Assembly (NCBI GenBank): GCA_900660155.1
Contig: CABFPE010000154.1
Span: forward strand, 799,190 to 821,664
DNA length: 22,475 nucleotides
DNA from: Hofstenia miamia
Lineage: Eukaryota > Xenacoelomorpha > Acoela > Hofsteniidae
Reading direction: 5' to 3'
This document shows positions 8,796-18,829 of the stretch, one piece after another. Numbering within the stretch: the first letter of the stretch is position 1; every line of letters begins with the position of its first letter. Under the pieces are notes generated by a model that was given only the letters and a program-made list of their open reading frames with translations, was not told where the DNA came from and ran no database searches. Both the position numbers and the translations under genes were made by a program.

Positions 8796-9660
8796 AATTA
8801 TTTCTCCAATCGATTTCAGCGGGTTAAAATTAGCAGCACACTTCTTACCAAGGTTTGATACATAAAAGTGTGCCTCAGGCAACTGCTTGGTCGCTTCTTT
8901 ACTATTTACATAAATGATGCAAAAGGCGTTATATCTAATAACTGTAATGCAATGCAATATGCATGTGTCATATGCATATCTACTGATAAAAACATAGTTT
9001 ATGAAAAACTAGAAATTAAAAACCTGCAACATTATTTTAGTATGCATGCCTCACAATCAATCCACTTAAAACCAAATTCTGTGTAATGTTTCCAAAAATA
9101 GAAGATATCAATTTAATAAAAAATTCAAATTTACCAACGTCTATATGAACCTGTCTCCCAATTTAAATATTGTGGCATAGATATCGACAATACATTAATC
9201 TTCACTAAACATATCTCTATAATAAAAATGACAATTACTATAAAATCCATTTCTCATGTAGCCAAATTAATTGATTAATGCCGTAGTAATGAGCCACCTT
9301 TTGCATTGTACCGTTTTGTTTAACAACCTAAAAAATCATTGCTAGATAAATCAGATTCGCAAATAAAATTGTCGAGAAGATGTGATCCAATCCAAATAAA
9401 TCATCAAAAAATTTCAAAGACAAGAAAAATATTCCTGATGCTTCCTCCTATATTAAATAATTTTCTTTAATTAAATTATGGGATATTGCAAACAAACGGT
9501 TAGCATTTGACAAAATTCAATGTATGTTCTTATTTGAGTAGTTCATTCAATGAAGGCCAAAGAGATATTATTTAATAATTCATTCCTAAATTGCACAATT
9601 AAGAATTGGAATAACTTGCCGTTATATATAGTAGAACTAGATAAGCGGAATGTATAAATG
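8796..9660 (+). pseudogene. LINE reverse transcriptase relic with catalytic DD deleted
   Basis: The plus strand keeps a single frame from about 8796 to 9085 with one stop. It reads NYFSNRFQRVKISSTLL, then FFTIYINDAKGVISNNCNAM (RT box with Y-I-N-D), then QYACVICIST where Q-Y-A-D-D-x-I-C is expected, then MHASQSIHLKPNS. The DD pair is gone through what looks like a 3-base loss, so the copy is catalytically dead. After frame changes come QFKYCGIDIDNTLIFTKHIS (9161-9220, thumb) and, near 9600, IKNWNNLPLYIVELDKR, matching the C-terminal I-W-N-x-L-P-x-x-I of CR1/jockey-like LINEs. The start of ORF2 is missing (5' truncation is usual). Confidence 0.78.
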
Positions 9661-9810
9661 GATATTGTGGATTATATTTGCTCTCATTTACTCCAAAATT
9701 AGCAATAAGGCTTAGTCGGGATATACTTTTCATAATTTACTTAACTAACAACAATTTGAAATGTTTGTAAATATATTGTAAATATAAATTTCTGTAAATA
9801 ATCACTTTTG
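9661..9810 (+). other. Probable 3' UTR of the LINE relic
   Basis: Downstream of the last protein-like block, the sequence has repeated TGTAAATA-like units (about 9765-9800), reminiscent of the short tandem 3' tails of CR1/L2-type LINEs. The exact end is not determinable. Confidence 0.3.
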
Positions 9811-12683
9811 CTTTGTGCATTGTACTTTTTTGACACTGTTGTTGCAGTTGTTGTTTTATCAGCACTTGTTTTATATTTGTTTATATACGATATTGCAACA
9901 ATAAATTTTTTCCGTCATTATTGATCGCAAACTAGATTGATTGCTTGGGACATGAAAGAATTTATTGTAATTGGGGAATCTATTTATATAGAATGAACCT
10001 GTTAACATTAGTTGTTCCTCCAATGGGATTTCGGGCTACTCATTAACGGAATATTTGAAATTAGAGAATTTAAACTTTTTACAGAAATTACATTTTCAAT
10101 GAAAAATTGAGATTATTGCAAGGTGCAGCATTATAATTTCGTAAACATTTTCAGAAACCACAACCTTTCTTTAATTCGAACTTTGATAATGTTGTATTTC
10201 CTATAATATAATATTATTATGGCGAAACTTAATTTATCAATAGTTTTACAATTTAAATATAGATATCAATACTATAATTCATGTATACAGAAACGTTTAT
10301 AAACCTAATCTAAATATCGTTTTATGAGTATTCAAAATTGCTTAGTAGCGACATAATATAGTATGATTAAACTACATTTAAAGTAGATTGATCTTAATTT
10401 TTATATAAGCCTGCATAATTGCTATTGTTACAGATCTTCAGTTTTTTCTAATCGTTGTAGTTATCCAATGTTCAAAGGATTTTCTGTGTAACATTTTTAT
10501 GGTTTGTAGTTTGAGAAATTTTCAAAGCCAGCCGATCTGTGGATTTAGATTGAATTGATTTTGTTTTTTGATATTTTCAAATTTTTTCTCACGGATATAC
10601 AATTGTGAATTTTGAAAATATTTTTAAAGGATTGTTTATTCACAATTTTATTAGATATTCAATTTAGGTAAGGTAATTATTTGTGTATATATGCATAATT
10701 ATAATAAATATGAATTACACTATACATGTGTATGCAATCAATAAATTGTTGGATACATAAAATTTCGATTTTTGGTTTATTGAAAAAAATTGTTTGAAAA
10801 TTGCTTCTTCAAATAATATTGAATTTCAAAAAAATTATTGAATATGAGATTTTTCAATTGACTGATATTCTAATGCAATTTTTTAAGGTAATCGTAATGA
10901 AATATAGCAACTTTATTTCATCCAATGCGTCTGACATTGTATATTATAAAAATACATCTAAAACTGCGTTATTGCAAAATATGTTGTGTATTCAATAGTT
11001 AAATGTTTAGTAAGTGAAAACTTTCATCGGTTTTGAATAATGCAATGAAGAGATTATTAATTTATATACTTATGTCCCATGATAGTAGAAATCCGTTTAA
11101 AACTTAAGATATAATAGAGCTATAATTACGGAAGACTGGTGCAATGCATACATTAATTAAGCTTGATAATTGTAGACTAGATAAGGCAAATATGCACTAC
11201 CGTATTTTAAAAAAAAATATTGAAAATTTCATACGAAGTAAATCATGAAAACGATATTTAAATGATTTCTAGTAAATATAAAATTTCATACATTTTTAGA
11301 AAGAAAGTTAAGATAAAATTAGAGATTCAGTATTCAAATATATCACTACAATTAAAAAACGGGATTTTATATATGAAATTTAAACGAAATTCCAAAGATG
11401 GCGGTAGCATTGAAATCATTAATTTGCAATAGAGTTCTACACAAAAGCAGGTCTTGCTACTGAGCAAGCTAATATAATGTTCAATCGAGCAAAAATTAAC
11501 ATTTGGCTAACCATTTATAATTTTGTTCAGCGATTTGATACTTTTAATATTTTATTTCACTAAATCTTAATAATTGGTAACAATAGTTTATAAATATGCT
11601 AAATATGATGCTCTTTCGTAATTACACTCAGTTGAAATGATGATGATGAGATTTTCGCTTCATTATTAAATTCCTTCAATGCTTTGCTACAAGCAAATTT
11701 CAATTAAATCAGGTATAGGAATTCATAAGTTATTGTAACCATTATGATTCTGTAATAAAACTGAGATTTATCTAAATATACAGGTTTGTGTATCTTCCAT
11801 ATTGTGATTTACATTATTGCTTTCTATGGCATTTAAGTCACCTGATGGTCTTTCAACTACAAATTTTAATCTTCTCTATAATCTAAAAACGACTTAATTC
11901 AAATGATATGGAAAATGTTTAGATTGTCTTCAAGTCGGCGCAATATTACTAATGTCCACAATCAATACATTCCTACTTTATGCTTTACGATTTTGAGTTA
12001 CCCTTTACAGAAGAATATTCTAACTAAGACAAACAATTGCATAACATGTACATGTACAAAGGTCTAAGCATTCAATTATAATCGAACAATAACTCAACCC
12101 CATTGTGCACACTGTTATTGTGATAATATTTTTATGTATGGTTTCTATAAGCTTTGAACTATTTGAAAATATGCGTAATGATACCAACTGTGTTTTGAAT
12201 TTTTCCAAATATTTACAAGCCCATATTTTTTATCACATAATATCATACAGAAGTTTGCAAAATTGTTTCATAATTGTAAGAAGTTTGCTATACTGATGAT
12301 ATAATTTGAAAACATTTCAATTTTTTTGAATTTTGAAAATTTATTGTATTCAGTTTTAAATATTGTAGACTCTTAAGAATTATATTAATTCAAGATGTTT
12401 TAATGATGCCGATGTACTTTTAATACATTTTAATAATTTTTTTGTACTTATTATGAATATCTTAGAATGGGTAATCTGAAGTCTCTAAAATATTTTGTAG
12501 TATATTTCGTTGATTGCATTTAAATACTCTTCATTCAAGAATGTAATAAATATGTGTAGAGTATAGCTAACATATTGAGAAATATTACGTCTAAAGAACA
12601 TCGAATATTATATATTTCAATAAATATTTGAAAAAAATAGGGATAGGAAATTGCATATTTAAAAATTTATTGAAAAATTTGTT
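9811..12683. other. AT-rich stretch without a supported gene
   Basis: Nearly 2.9 kb with only short frames rich in K, N, I, F and Y, no recognisable domains, no terminal repeats and no RNA gene signature that I can see. It could be intron or intergenic DNA. Confidence 0.6.
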
Positions 12684-12894
12684 GTAGAGGAAACTGCAAT
12701 TTAAGTGAAATTGTGTTTCTGCAGTATTCTCGACATTATGTTTCCCAAAGCTGCCGTTTGCTCTACCCGTGATAAATATTATGTAGACCAGACAGTAAAA
12801 TTCTGCCGTTTCCTCTACCTTTGGCGAGGTCGAGCATACTGCAGAATTTGCGGAAAATGTAGAGCAAACAGCAGAATTTTGCAGTTTGCGCTAC
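12684..12894. repeat. Fold-back array: eight copies of an 18-bp motif in a nested palindrome
   Basis: The motif GTAGAGCAAACNGCAGAA occurs eight times with variations. Plus copies start at 12684, 12783, 12829 and 12859. Minus copies start (GTAG end) at 12734, 12766, 12818 and 12894. Two pairs abut tail to tail as 36-bp palindromes (12783-12818 and 12859-12894; in the second, 15 of 18 positions pair). The order + - - + | - + + - is itself symmetric around about 12797, so the whole 211 bp could fold on itself. It encodes nothing recognisable; the plus-strand frame 12705-12983 across it is accidental. It most resembles a fold-back or palindromic MITE. No target duplication is clear at its edges. 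Confidence 0.75.
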
Positions 12895-13107
12895 TAGTCG
12901 TTTTGCCAACTAAAATTTTCTGGTCATTCCCAATGTCAAATAAAGTATTTGCAAACTTGAGAAGTGCAATAAAATATCTGTAATTGTGTAGAGTTTCAAC
13001 AGTATGTTTTTGGCACCTGGAAACATGTCAACATGTTCTTATAGACAAAATGCAAACTTCCTCAAAAAATTAACTAAGAGTAATAATAAAATTAAAACGC
13101 GCAAATA

Positions 13108-13278
13108 TTATTTAAAAAAGTAAAAGGCAGCTCTTAATGACGATTCTGTTGTCGATGTCATTTTGGCATCTTTACCCTCGTAGTTGTAGGATTCGAAACA
13201 AATGTAGTCATTGACCATTGTCATTAGCTCTGCAATGTGTTGTTCATGTGCATATTGGAAGAAAACGGTGCATATGAA
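13108..13278 (-). CDS. Candidate terminal exon, 56 codons, unrecognised
   Basis: On the minus strand, ATTATTTTTTTTAG ends just before 13278 and would be an excellent splice acceptor. Read in phase from there, the frame gives FICTVFFQYAHEQHIAELMT, then MVNDYICFESYNYEGKDAKM, then TSTTESSLRAAFYFFK and a TAA stop. The composition is balanced and G+C is clearly above the flanks. I do not recognise a family. The length and the single stop fit a last exon, but the upstream exons are not identifiable. It could also be a piece of a decayed mobile-element gene. Confidence 0.35.
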   Translation of the reverse strand, partial: FICTVFFQYAHEQHIAELMTMVNDYICFESYNYEGKDAKMTSTTESSLRAAFYFFK

Positions 13279-15816
13279 CTAAAAAAAATAATTACGTTAA
13301 TATTTTCATAAATGCATGCTTAACAGATTTCACACATATAAATTAGATAGAATAATTTAAAGACTACAGTAGTGGGAATACTTAACCTGCTACGTATCTT
13401 ACCTAAGCTTGTCTGTAGGCCTATCAATGTGAATACTATAAAATGTATAGTTAAAAAGATTGACTAACAAAAAATTGATTTTCAGGAATTTAATAGATCC
13501 ACGAAGAAATGTCTACTTAGAAAGCCACCCACTCACCAGCAAAACATCTGTATATTCTATATTATTTCAAACTACAGCACAGTCATTTTAAGCTTTTTAC
13601 ATAGGTTAGAAAATCTACATTTTTAAAAATTATTTCATAAGTATTCTGATGTGATGTGTGACAGAAACACAAAATTGAGATTACAAACTATATTAGATAA
13701 AAATGATTAAATAGAAAATTAATGTAACGCATTAATAAAGAACTCAAAAATATTTATAATAATAAAAAGCATAACAAACACAATAATGTGGTTCTCGCCT
13801 TGAGGAGCTCATTGTTTTTAACTCAATCTAAAATGTGGCTTTTGAAAGATATCTTTTCGAATGAATTGGTCACACACAAAAATCCAAGTTTCCTGTGATA
13901 AAAGAGGGGATTGTTTTTCATGTTAACAAAAGAATTGAAAGGCGCAAATTTGTAGATTGACAATAGCCTAAATGTCTATAGTTTCAAGACCAATACAAAA
14001 CAATAAGTCTGCCAGAAATCTGCCAAATCACAAACTTTTCAAAACCGCAAATGTATCTAAAGCGGAATAAACTTTGCACAGCAGAATTAGTGGTGTCCAT
14101 ACCATGGAATTCCAAATAAATCTCATTGACTGTTACTGCAGCTGAGATACAATTTACAATGTACAATTCAATAACTTGCTCAAGATGATTTGAACATTAG
14201 CCATTTTAAGATGTTAGCATAACTAAGAGGTTGACTTGTTCAACAAACAATCCAAACAAGCTGGATGCTCGAATGATTTACAATGCAAAGTTTTTCTAAA
14301 TGCATATTTACCACTTCATGCATACGATTCTCAACTGTTTTCCAATTTGGTACATGCTTTAGCATCTAGAGAGCTTCTACAAAAATCCTGTTGTTTCAGA
14401 ATGTGAAGCATTGTTGGCAGAATCACCCTTGCAAAAGATTTTGCATTTTTCTGACACTCGTTTTTTGATGAAACAAATTATTGTGTGCCATTTTGAAGAT
14501 TCTCTTTCTAAATGTGCATATACTTCATAAAGTCTAGATAAGAGGTTCTATAAGAAGTTGCTTTGCTTTATGACGTGCACAAACTTGCTGTACATATTGC
14601 ACTTACATATCATTCCCTGATCGAAATACACCAAATGACGTTCAAGAAGCTTAAATTTAAAAGATTTACCAAGAACCATTGCAATTATAATATATCTGCT
14701 AAATGCTAGTTATCCATAAGAATAATGTTCTTACATTAGATAATATTATTTCATATGATCTTGCCTTAATTACTAAATGTTGATTGATTACATGGTTGTG
14801 CTGCTGAGATTAAAGCATTTCTTTGCTACTTTACCTACTTGCTCTCAAACCCATTGATAAATGATTTTCAACGTGGCGTACACAGATAAGTGATCAGAAA
14901 GAGATGTGATTAACAAAATTTTTAAATACTTCTCTAGCTTACAGAACAAATATTAGTTAAAACTAATCGGTTAAACAGCGTCTATGTAAATATTGACATT
15001 TGACTGATTGAAAATCTAGATAACCCTCTGAACATAGCCCAAAAGTTAATGTCTTTATAGCATTTTTTATCAGAAAATCATCCCAAAGTGAAAGTTTACG
15101 TTGAATAGAACATTCTGATGAGAAGCTAAACACGGAATACATTTTTGCAGATAATTATTATTTGAAATTGGAGGAAGCTAAACTGGGGCAGAATGATTAA
15201 TTTCTTAAAGAGTCATTAGCAAAAGAAATTTGAATAAAAATGTACTAATATACGCACAATTTATGAAAAGTGGAGTAAACAGAAGCAATCACTTAAACAT
15301 TATAACAAAACATAATATAAAAAGTTTAAAAATGAAAAATTATTGAGGCAGAATGGATTAAGCATGGTCAAAACAGTAAAATTTTGAAAATAATAAGGGT
15401 AAGCTTTCTTAGTACTATCTTCTAGGTTTGTTCACGCCCAGGAGTGTGATGCCCACATCTTCATGAGACTCAAATGGGCGCGGCAAGCCTGATGAAACGT
15501 TTATAAGCGCATTTGCAAATATCATAATTCAACTAGATTTTATCGATGAATATTTCATTTATTTTTCTTGTATGACTCTGTTTAAGGTCGCACAAAAATG
15601 TTATAATTTTTGTTGTAGAAGTAATTATAAGGAGCAATGTTATAGGATAAGTGGAATGACTATGTAGTAACATATAGATCTATGAGTGGGCGCGACCTGG
15701 CTGTTCTCTAATTCGTAGGACATTTAACTTATGGACATTGATTCTGCTTCATTATTGAAAAGAACTCGCTTTGGTAAACATGAATTCACTTGTGATATAT
15801 TTGTGAGGCGCCATGC
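13279..15816. other. AT-rich stretch with two weak coding-like patches
   Basis: Two patches stand out from the A/T-rich background. On the minus strand, 14697-14393 reads as about 100 codons with one stop (MVLGKSFKFKLLERHLVYFD near its start). Around 15490-15420, a GC-richer block reads SSGLPRPFESHEDVGITLLG on the minus strand and has a 6-bp inverted pair (CGCCCA/TGGGCG). Neither can be assigned. The rest shows no gene. Confidence 0.35.
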
Positions 15817-16377
15817 TTAAATCTCGTCATTAATAAATGTATGTGATCTAGTGACAGCACTATCCGGTCGTTTATGATGGGGATTGGCAATCTTCTGTGG
15901 TGAGAAGACTATGACTCTTAGCGATGATTGAAGATCTTGATTTGCAGGAGCAAAAGACACAAACGTGCTGCTAGAGCCGTGAACTGTTTGTTTTGATTGG
16001 GATTGCTTGGAATAGTCTTTGTTATCCACAAATGACGGAGAGATAACAGTCATTTCAATTTATGAGGCTTCCCAAAGAATAAAGACTGCAGTGATTGAAG
16101 CCTTCAAATATGCGATAACCATTCAAACTTTTTGTCCCCCAATATGTTAAATATTTTTCAAAAATCGAATTTCGTCAAAACAACCTTGTTGAACTATACT
16201 AAAAAATAAAGCTCTGAAGATCCTGGTACTACCTTAGTTTGAAAGACTTGTTGAAGTGTTTGTATAATGATGTAGATGATGGCTTGTGTGTGCGGTGGTA
16301 GACCCACAAATTCGGTTGTGGTTTAGGCACAATTCCATAATTTCAATAGTCATATGTGAACCATGTCCATCCTTATG
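15817..16377 (-). pseudogene. Pogo/jerky-like (DDE_1) transposase relic
   Basis: On the minus strand, one frame (16377 to about 16240) reads DGHGSHMTIEIMELCLNHNR and, after a short gap, AHTSHHLHHYTNTS. This matches the second catalytic region of pogo/Tigger/jerky-type transposases, D-[GN]-H-x-S-H, and the downstream L-P-P-H-T-S-H-x-L-Q-P-L-D block. Farther on, FEGFNHCSLYSLGSLIN (about 16110-16060) resembles the C-terminal G-F-x-x-C-G-L-Y-P-F-N-P block. An open 78-codon frame (16053-15817, starting MTVISPSFVDNKDYS) continues with the serine- and glutamine-rich tail such proteins often have. Frame changes and stops show it is dead. The N-terminal helix-turn-helix and first catalytic D are not visible, and no terminal repeats were found. 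Confidence 0.6.
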
Positions 16378-17162
16378 AATACAGTGGAATGACCAATTTC
16401 TTAACAACACTTGCGTAGAAAATGACTTAGAAATAGTAAAAAGCTATCAGTGTTGCAATACATCATCCACATTTTGAAAACCACAAATCTACAATTTGGA
16501 AATTGATCTACAAAAAGTGTATCTGATCATTTAAAAAATACAGTGGAAGATATCGACATGTCTAAAAGTCTCCCAATCAATTTAGGCAAATGTTGATATA
16601 TGCAAACTTGGAATTTCGAAGAAGCTACAAATTTAATCCATACCACAATGTATATGCTCTTATTGAAACAAGAATGCAACAAATATAAATATAATAATAC
16701 AACAAACTGAAGAATGTGCTATGAGGAAATAAATTTTGACCTTCAATGATACCTGTTATTTGTATGAGGCTATACTGCATTCAATTTTCATGAGCCTTTC
16801 AGCAAGGTTAATGCGAAATTAAGGCAATCAATGGCGATATTTCATAGCACCCAATAAACTGACTGTCAGGTAATACATTGGTTTATTCAAAACTTATTCA
16901 GGCAATCCACAAAGGCTGTTAACAGCAGGCAGCAAAAATGGCAAGCTGATTTTGATGCTTATGAAAATTATTTATGTGGATGTAAGCGAACTTTCTTCTC
17001 AAGCGAGTCAGATATTTGTATCAATATAAGCAAAATATTGAGTTTGGCGATGTCACATAAATCATGGCAAAATATATAAGGTCTCACGTCGATGTAACTC
17101 CTATACTTTGATTACAACTGAGTCTTGAAATTAATACTTTAAAAGTCAATTTTTGCAGAAAA
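16378..17162. other. AT-rich stretch, possibly the decayed N-terminal part of the pogo-like element
   Basis: This lies upstream of the transposase relic on its strand. I could not recognise any transposase motif or end repeat in it. Confidence 0.35.
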
Positions 17163-17522
17163 TTAGCAATCCACAATATTACCTGCAAAACATACTCTCA
17201 AACTTTTAAGGTTTGGTCTGAACGGATATAAGAACAAAAAACTTCCATCCAGCCAATTTAAGCAGTTTAACACTAGAACACCGATTAGTCCTTGAGAATA
17301 AGATGTTATATCTGATGTTGCAAATGCGAAAATTATCAAGAGCAAATTCGATGAGATTATTAACAGAATTGAAAATATATTTACCTGCTTGTGTTTTGCT
17401 GAATAAATGATGAAGCAAACAAAAAATGCCTTAAGGCCATTTTGACCTATTGTCGCGTTTCTAGTGCTAAAGATTTTTAATGGATTTAGAAAATCATATG
17501 AAAAAAACAACACACGAATCAA
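17163..17522 (-). CDS. 119-codon hydrophobic ORF, doubtful
   Basis: A minus-strand frame of 119 codons is longer than expected by chance in DNA this A/T-rich. It has two strongly hydrophobic stretches, IFSILLIISSNLLLIIFAF and GLIGVLVLNCLNWLDGSFLF, that would be membrane segments if translated. Against it, two other frames over the same DNA are also open (70 codons minus at 17418-17206, and about 55 codons plus). Hydrophobic translation is also what T-rich DNA gives by chance. A GTAAATAT after AKHKQ and a CATCAG farther on could be splice sites that would remove the first hydrophobic part. I recognise no family. Confidence 0.2.
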   Translation of the reverse strand: MIRVLFFSYDFLNPLKIFSTRNATIGQNGLKAFFVCFIIYSAKHKQVNIFSILLIISSNLLLIIFAFATSDITSYSQGLIGVLVLNCLNWLDGSFLFLYPFRPNLKSLRVCFAGNIVDC

Positions 17523-18042
17523 ACCAGTACAAAACCAGAAATATACGCACCACTTAACGTAGTATTGACACTACTGGAAAAATTGAAATTGAAGTTAAAA
17601 GAGCTGGTCATACTTTAAAAAATATACCAGTCAACGAGTGCTCAAATTAAGTAATATTTTAGAAATTTCTTAAAAGAAAAATCGAAATATTCGTTTAACT
17701 ATGAATGTGAAACAGCTAAGCCACATAATCCTAATTGTGAATCGCAATTATATTCATTCATTAATAGGAACACCACATTTATGGTAAATGATTTCCCGAA
17801 CGCGTTCTGGCATATAGAACAAACGGAAAAGTAATCTTATCTATGTATGTTCAATACATCATTTGGGGGTACTGGGGAAACTTTTGTCAAATGGCTTAAA
17901 ATCAGCGTCAGTCCAATCTCATCACATGGTAGACACTTTTTTAGAAACAGCTTGCATGTTATTGTAATTCACAACCTCATTGCATAGAAACCAATTCAAA
18001 ACAACCCATGGCAAAATATTCCCAAGAAAGCTCAACAATATA
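17523..18042. other. Flank left of the Tc1 element, nothing recognised
   Basis: A/T-rich, no recognisable frame or repeat. It ends in the TA dinucleotide (18041-18042) at which the Tc1 element inserted. Confidence 0.5.
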
Positions 18043-18070
18043 CAGTGGGTGGAAAAAAGTATTCGCACAC
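18043..18070 (+). repeat. Left terminal inverted repeat of the Tc1 element
   Basis: 28 bases, paired with 20659-20686. They differ at one base in the interior (TATTCG versus TAGTCG) and at the tip. Confidence 0.85.
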
Positions 18071-18101
18071 GTCAGTTAGTTTAAACGTAAAACGTTTCAA
18101 A

Positions 18102-18670
18102 ATGGTTAAGAAAAATGAAACAACGAATTTGCAGAGAAATAAAGTGGTTATTTTACGTGAGCTTGGTTACTCGGGAGAAAAAATAGGACAAAAACTAGGA
18201 TTTACAGGAAGATCAACAGCCAGGTCAATTTATTCGAAATATTTTGCACATGGTACCGTTGAAAATTACGAGAGATGTGGCAGACAAAAAAATTGGACAA
18301 TAGAGATCGACGAGATATCAGGAGATATTTAGCCAAACAATAAAGCACCTGCAGAGCAAGTCAGAAACCTTTTCAATAGTTTCACTATGCAAACTGTCTG
18401 TAGGAAGAGGATTCGTAAAGGAATTCATGATTTGAGATTCACTGGACGTGTTGCAGCCAAGAAATTCCACATTTCAAGTGCTGTCGCAGGAAAAGACTTC
18501 AGTGACCAAAAGAGCACAGAGCACGGAATGTCGTAGACTGGAAAAATAATTTTCAGTAATGAGTGTAAGTTCAACCTGCGCAGTGATGGACAAGTGTTTG
18601 TATTTCGTAAGTCAGTCACTCGATATGATGCCATAAATACTATTTTGAAATCTATGAGCGTATTTCTATT
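18102..18670 (+). pseudogene. Tc1 transposase, N-terminal two thirds, broken
   Basis: Tc1 transposase cuts and pastes its element at TA sites. From an ATG at 18102, the frame encodes the paired-type helix-turn-helix: VVILRELGYSGEKIGQKLGF, then TGRSTARSIYSKYFAHGTVE and YERCGRQK. A frameshift at the run of A (about 18285) moves the continuation to another frame (LDNRDRRDIRRYLAKQ). Then follow FTMQTVCRKRIRKGIHDL, RVAAKKFHIS and the first catalytic block IIFSNECKFNLRSDGQVFVF, where S-D-E-S-K-F is usual: the first catalytic aspartate has become asparagine. It stops near 18670, inside the block after R-Y-D, where the hAT-derived sequence begins. Confidence 0.85.
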
Positions 18671-18829
18671 ATGAAAAAAAGGATAAATTGTGGGTTATTT
18701 TGAACGACTGTTAAATTTTATTGCATATATAGTATATTTCGATATATGCAAGTTTGAACTAGGTTTCATAATCTAACAAGTTAGACACAGCGCTTGGAAT
18801 TGGATTAGGTGTTGGGCACATTAATATAA

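Noticed and set aside
12684..12894. CRISPR-like array
   Set aside because: Repeat copies alternate in strand, spacing is irregular and the host is a eukaryote, so this is a fold-back repeat.
12705..12983. 92-codon plus-strand ORF with many cysteines and arginines
   Set aside because: It is explained by translation of the repeated palindromic motif.
17163..17522. Membrane protein gene
   Set aside because: Kept only as a low-confidence feature: three frames over the same DNA are open, hydrophobic translation is common in T-rich DNA, and no family is recognisable.
18425..18634. Minus-strand ORF of 69 codons over the Tc1 relic
   Set aside because: Shadow of the Tc1 transposase, whose plus-strand motifs are clear.
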